In this document: positions 63,283-64,000 of the stretch, in pieces
Numbering within the stretch: the first letter of the stretch is position 1
Layout: every line of letters begins with the position of its first letter
NCBI GenBank assembly: GCA_023055505.1
Contig: JALIRH010000005.1
Span: 930,001 to 994,000, forward strand
Reading direction: 5' to 3'
Length of the DNA stretch: 64,000 bases
Origin: Callipepla californica brunnescens
Lineage: Eukaryota > Chordata > Aves > Galliformes > Odontophoridae
The notes under the pieces: generated by a model
The model's input: only the letters and a program-made list of their open reading frames with translations
Told to the model about the DNA's origin: nothing
The model's database searches: none
Made by a program: the position numbers and the translations under genes

Positions 63283-64000
63283 GTGTATGTTTTTTTTCCC
63301 AGATTTACATTAACTACATTGTTTTTCTGATGGGCTGTGGTTTGTTTTGGCAGATTTCCCTTAAACTGATTGACTCTCAGTTTCCATCACTTGTGATCTT
63401 TGCATTTCCTAAAGTATCAGTAAGGTCAGCCAAATATAACCTGCATAACAAAGCGCAATGTGTCTAGAGAGATTTTCAAGCTAAGGATATAGGGCTGTTT
63501 GATCTAAAAACACTAAATATTTCCATACTGGAAAGAATGAAAATAGGTTATGTGAAAAGTCATTATATATTTTACTATCTTCTTTGAAAAAAAAAACAAA
63601 ACCAAAAAACAACAACAGTATTTCAAGTCTTATGTCTGATATCAGGTAGCTTTTCTGAAATCATATGTTTCACGTATGTTAAATTTGCTGTCAGTCCTTA
63701 TACTCTCTTCTTATATTTGAATCACTTCAGATTTTTTTTTAAAGAGATTTATATTAATGTATCTTTTGCTATTAATAGTAATTACTCTATCATTTCAATC
63801 ATTAGCCCAACACAGAAAAATGCATGGGAAAAGACATAAATGGTAAAGTTCAAAACGACTGAAAATTCTTGTGTTACATACATCTCCAAGCTGTATAAAG
63901 GAACACTGTGTACATTTCAAATATGGCAAACAATTTCAAGCCGCTAGCTTGTTTCCTGTGAGAAAAGCTCCTCTAGATCTCATTTCAAACTCTTTGGAAA

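Larger units (their letters stand above)
56785..64000 (-). other. VEGFC: VEGFC intron 3, partial (continues beyond the window)
   Basis: The acceptor at 56785-56786 closes a long intron whose donor is not in the window. I looked for the preceding exon, which should encode the CGGCC-containing core of the VEGF domain, and did not find it before 64000. The intron holds two inverted CR1 copies (62045-63282, listed separately), an A-rich CAA run at about 60294-60315, a T run near 60582-60597, and a plus-strand open frame at 61450-61890 that I do not recognise. The remainder shows nothing I can name. Confidence 0.85.

Noticed and set aside
56785..64000. Possible upstream VEGFC exon encoding the CGGCC core
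   Set aside because: I searched the minus strand for the cysteine-rich VEGF-domain exon with flanking splice sites and found none; it must lie beyond the window.
1..64000. CRISPR arrays, operons, ribosomal or transfer RNA genes
   Set aside because: No regularly spaced direct repeats, no bacterial gene organisation and no tRNA or rRNA signature were seen; the sequence is vertebrate.

Overview
This is vertebrate nuclear DNA, most likely from a bird. It is AT-rich and intron-dominated, its dispersed repeats are of the avian CR1 LINE type, and it carries avian ERVL-type LTRs. The CR1 tails ending in ATTCTGTGA-like repeats fit a galliform or other galloanserine bird, but I cannot name the species from sequence alone.

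The only protein-coding gene I can support is the 3' half of VEGFC (vascular endothelial growth factor C), on the minus strand. Its last four coding exons lie at 56633-56784, 53012-53121, 52385-52715 and 50626-50740, all with GT..AG junctions and compatible phases. Joined, they give 235 codons plus a stop. They cover the end of the VEGF homology domain, the HSIIRR|SLPA processing site and the whole cysteine-rich C-terminal propeptide. The signal peptide, N-terminal propeptide and most of the VEGF domain are in exons beyond 64000, so 56785-64000 is part of a long intron. A 3' UTR of about 400 bases ends near an AATAAA signal at 50238-50243 (minus strand).

Positions 1 to about 50200 are the 3' flank of VEGFC. 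I found no convincing protein-coding gene there; the open frames are short, unrecognised or low-complexity. What can be named is repeats: a decayed ERVL-type LTR (about 9440-9885), an intact-looking solo LTR with a 5-bp target duplication (13097-13647), five CR1 fragments (about 16313, 23385, 37441, 44036 and 46642), a (TG)n(TA)n microsatellite (28051), a T39 tract (31370) and several A-rich tracts. Two more CR1 copies lie tail-to-tail in VEGFC intron 3 (62045-62852 and 62929-63282) and could fold into a double-stranded hairpin in the VEGFC pre-mRNA.

I did not find a previously undescribed multi-gene system. The items most worth a second look are the inverted CR1 pair, a perfect 13-bp-arm hairpin about 950 bases past the VEGFC poly(A) signal, a candidate plus-strand non-coding exon at 49675-49771, a cluster of perfect short hairpins, and a palindromic NF-kB-like site.
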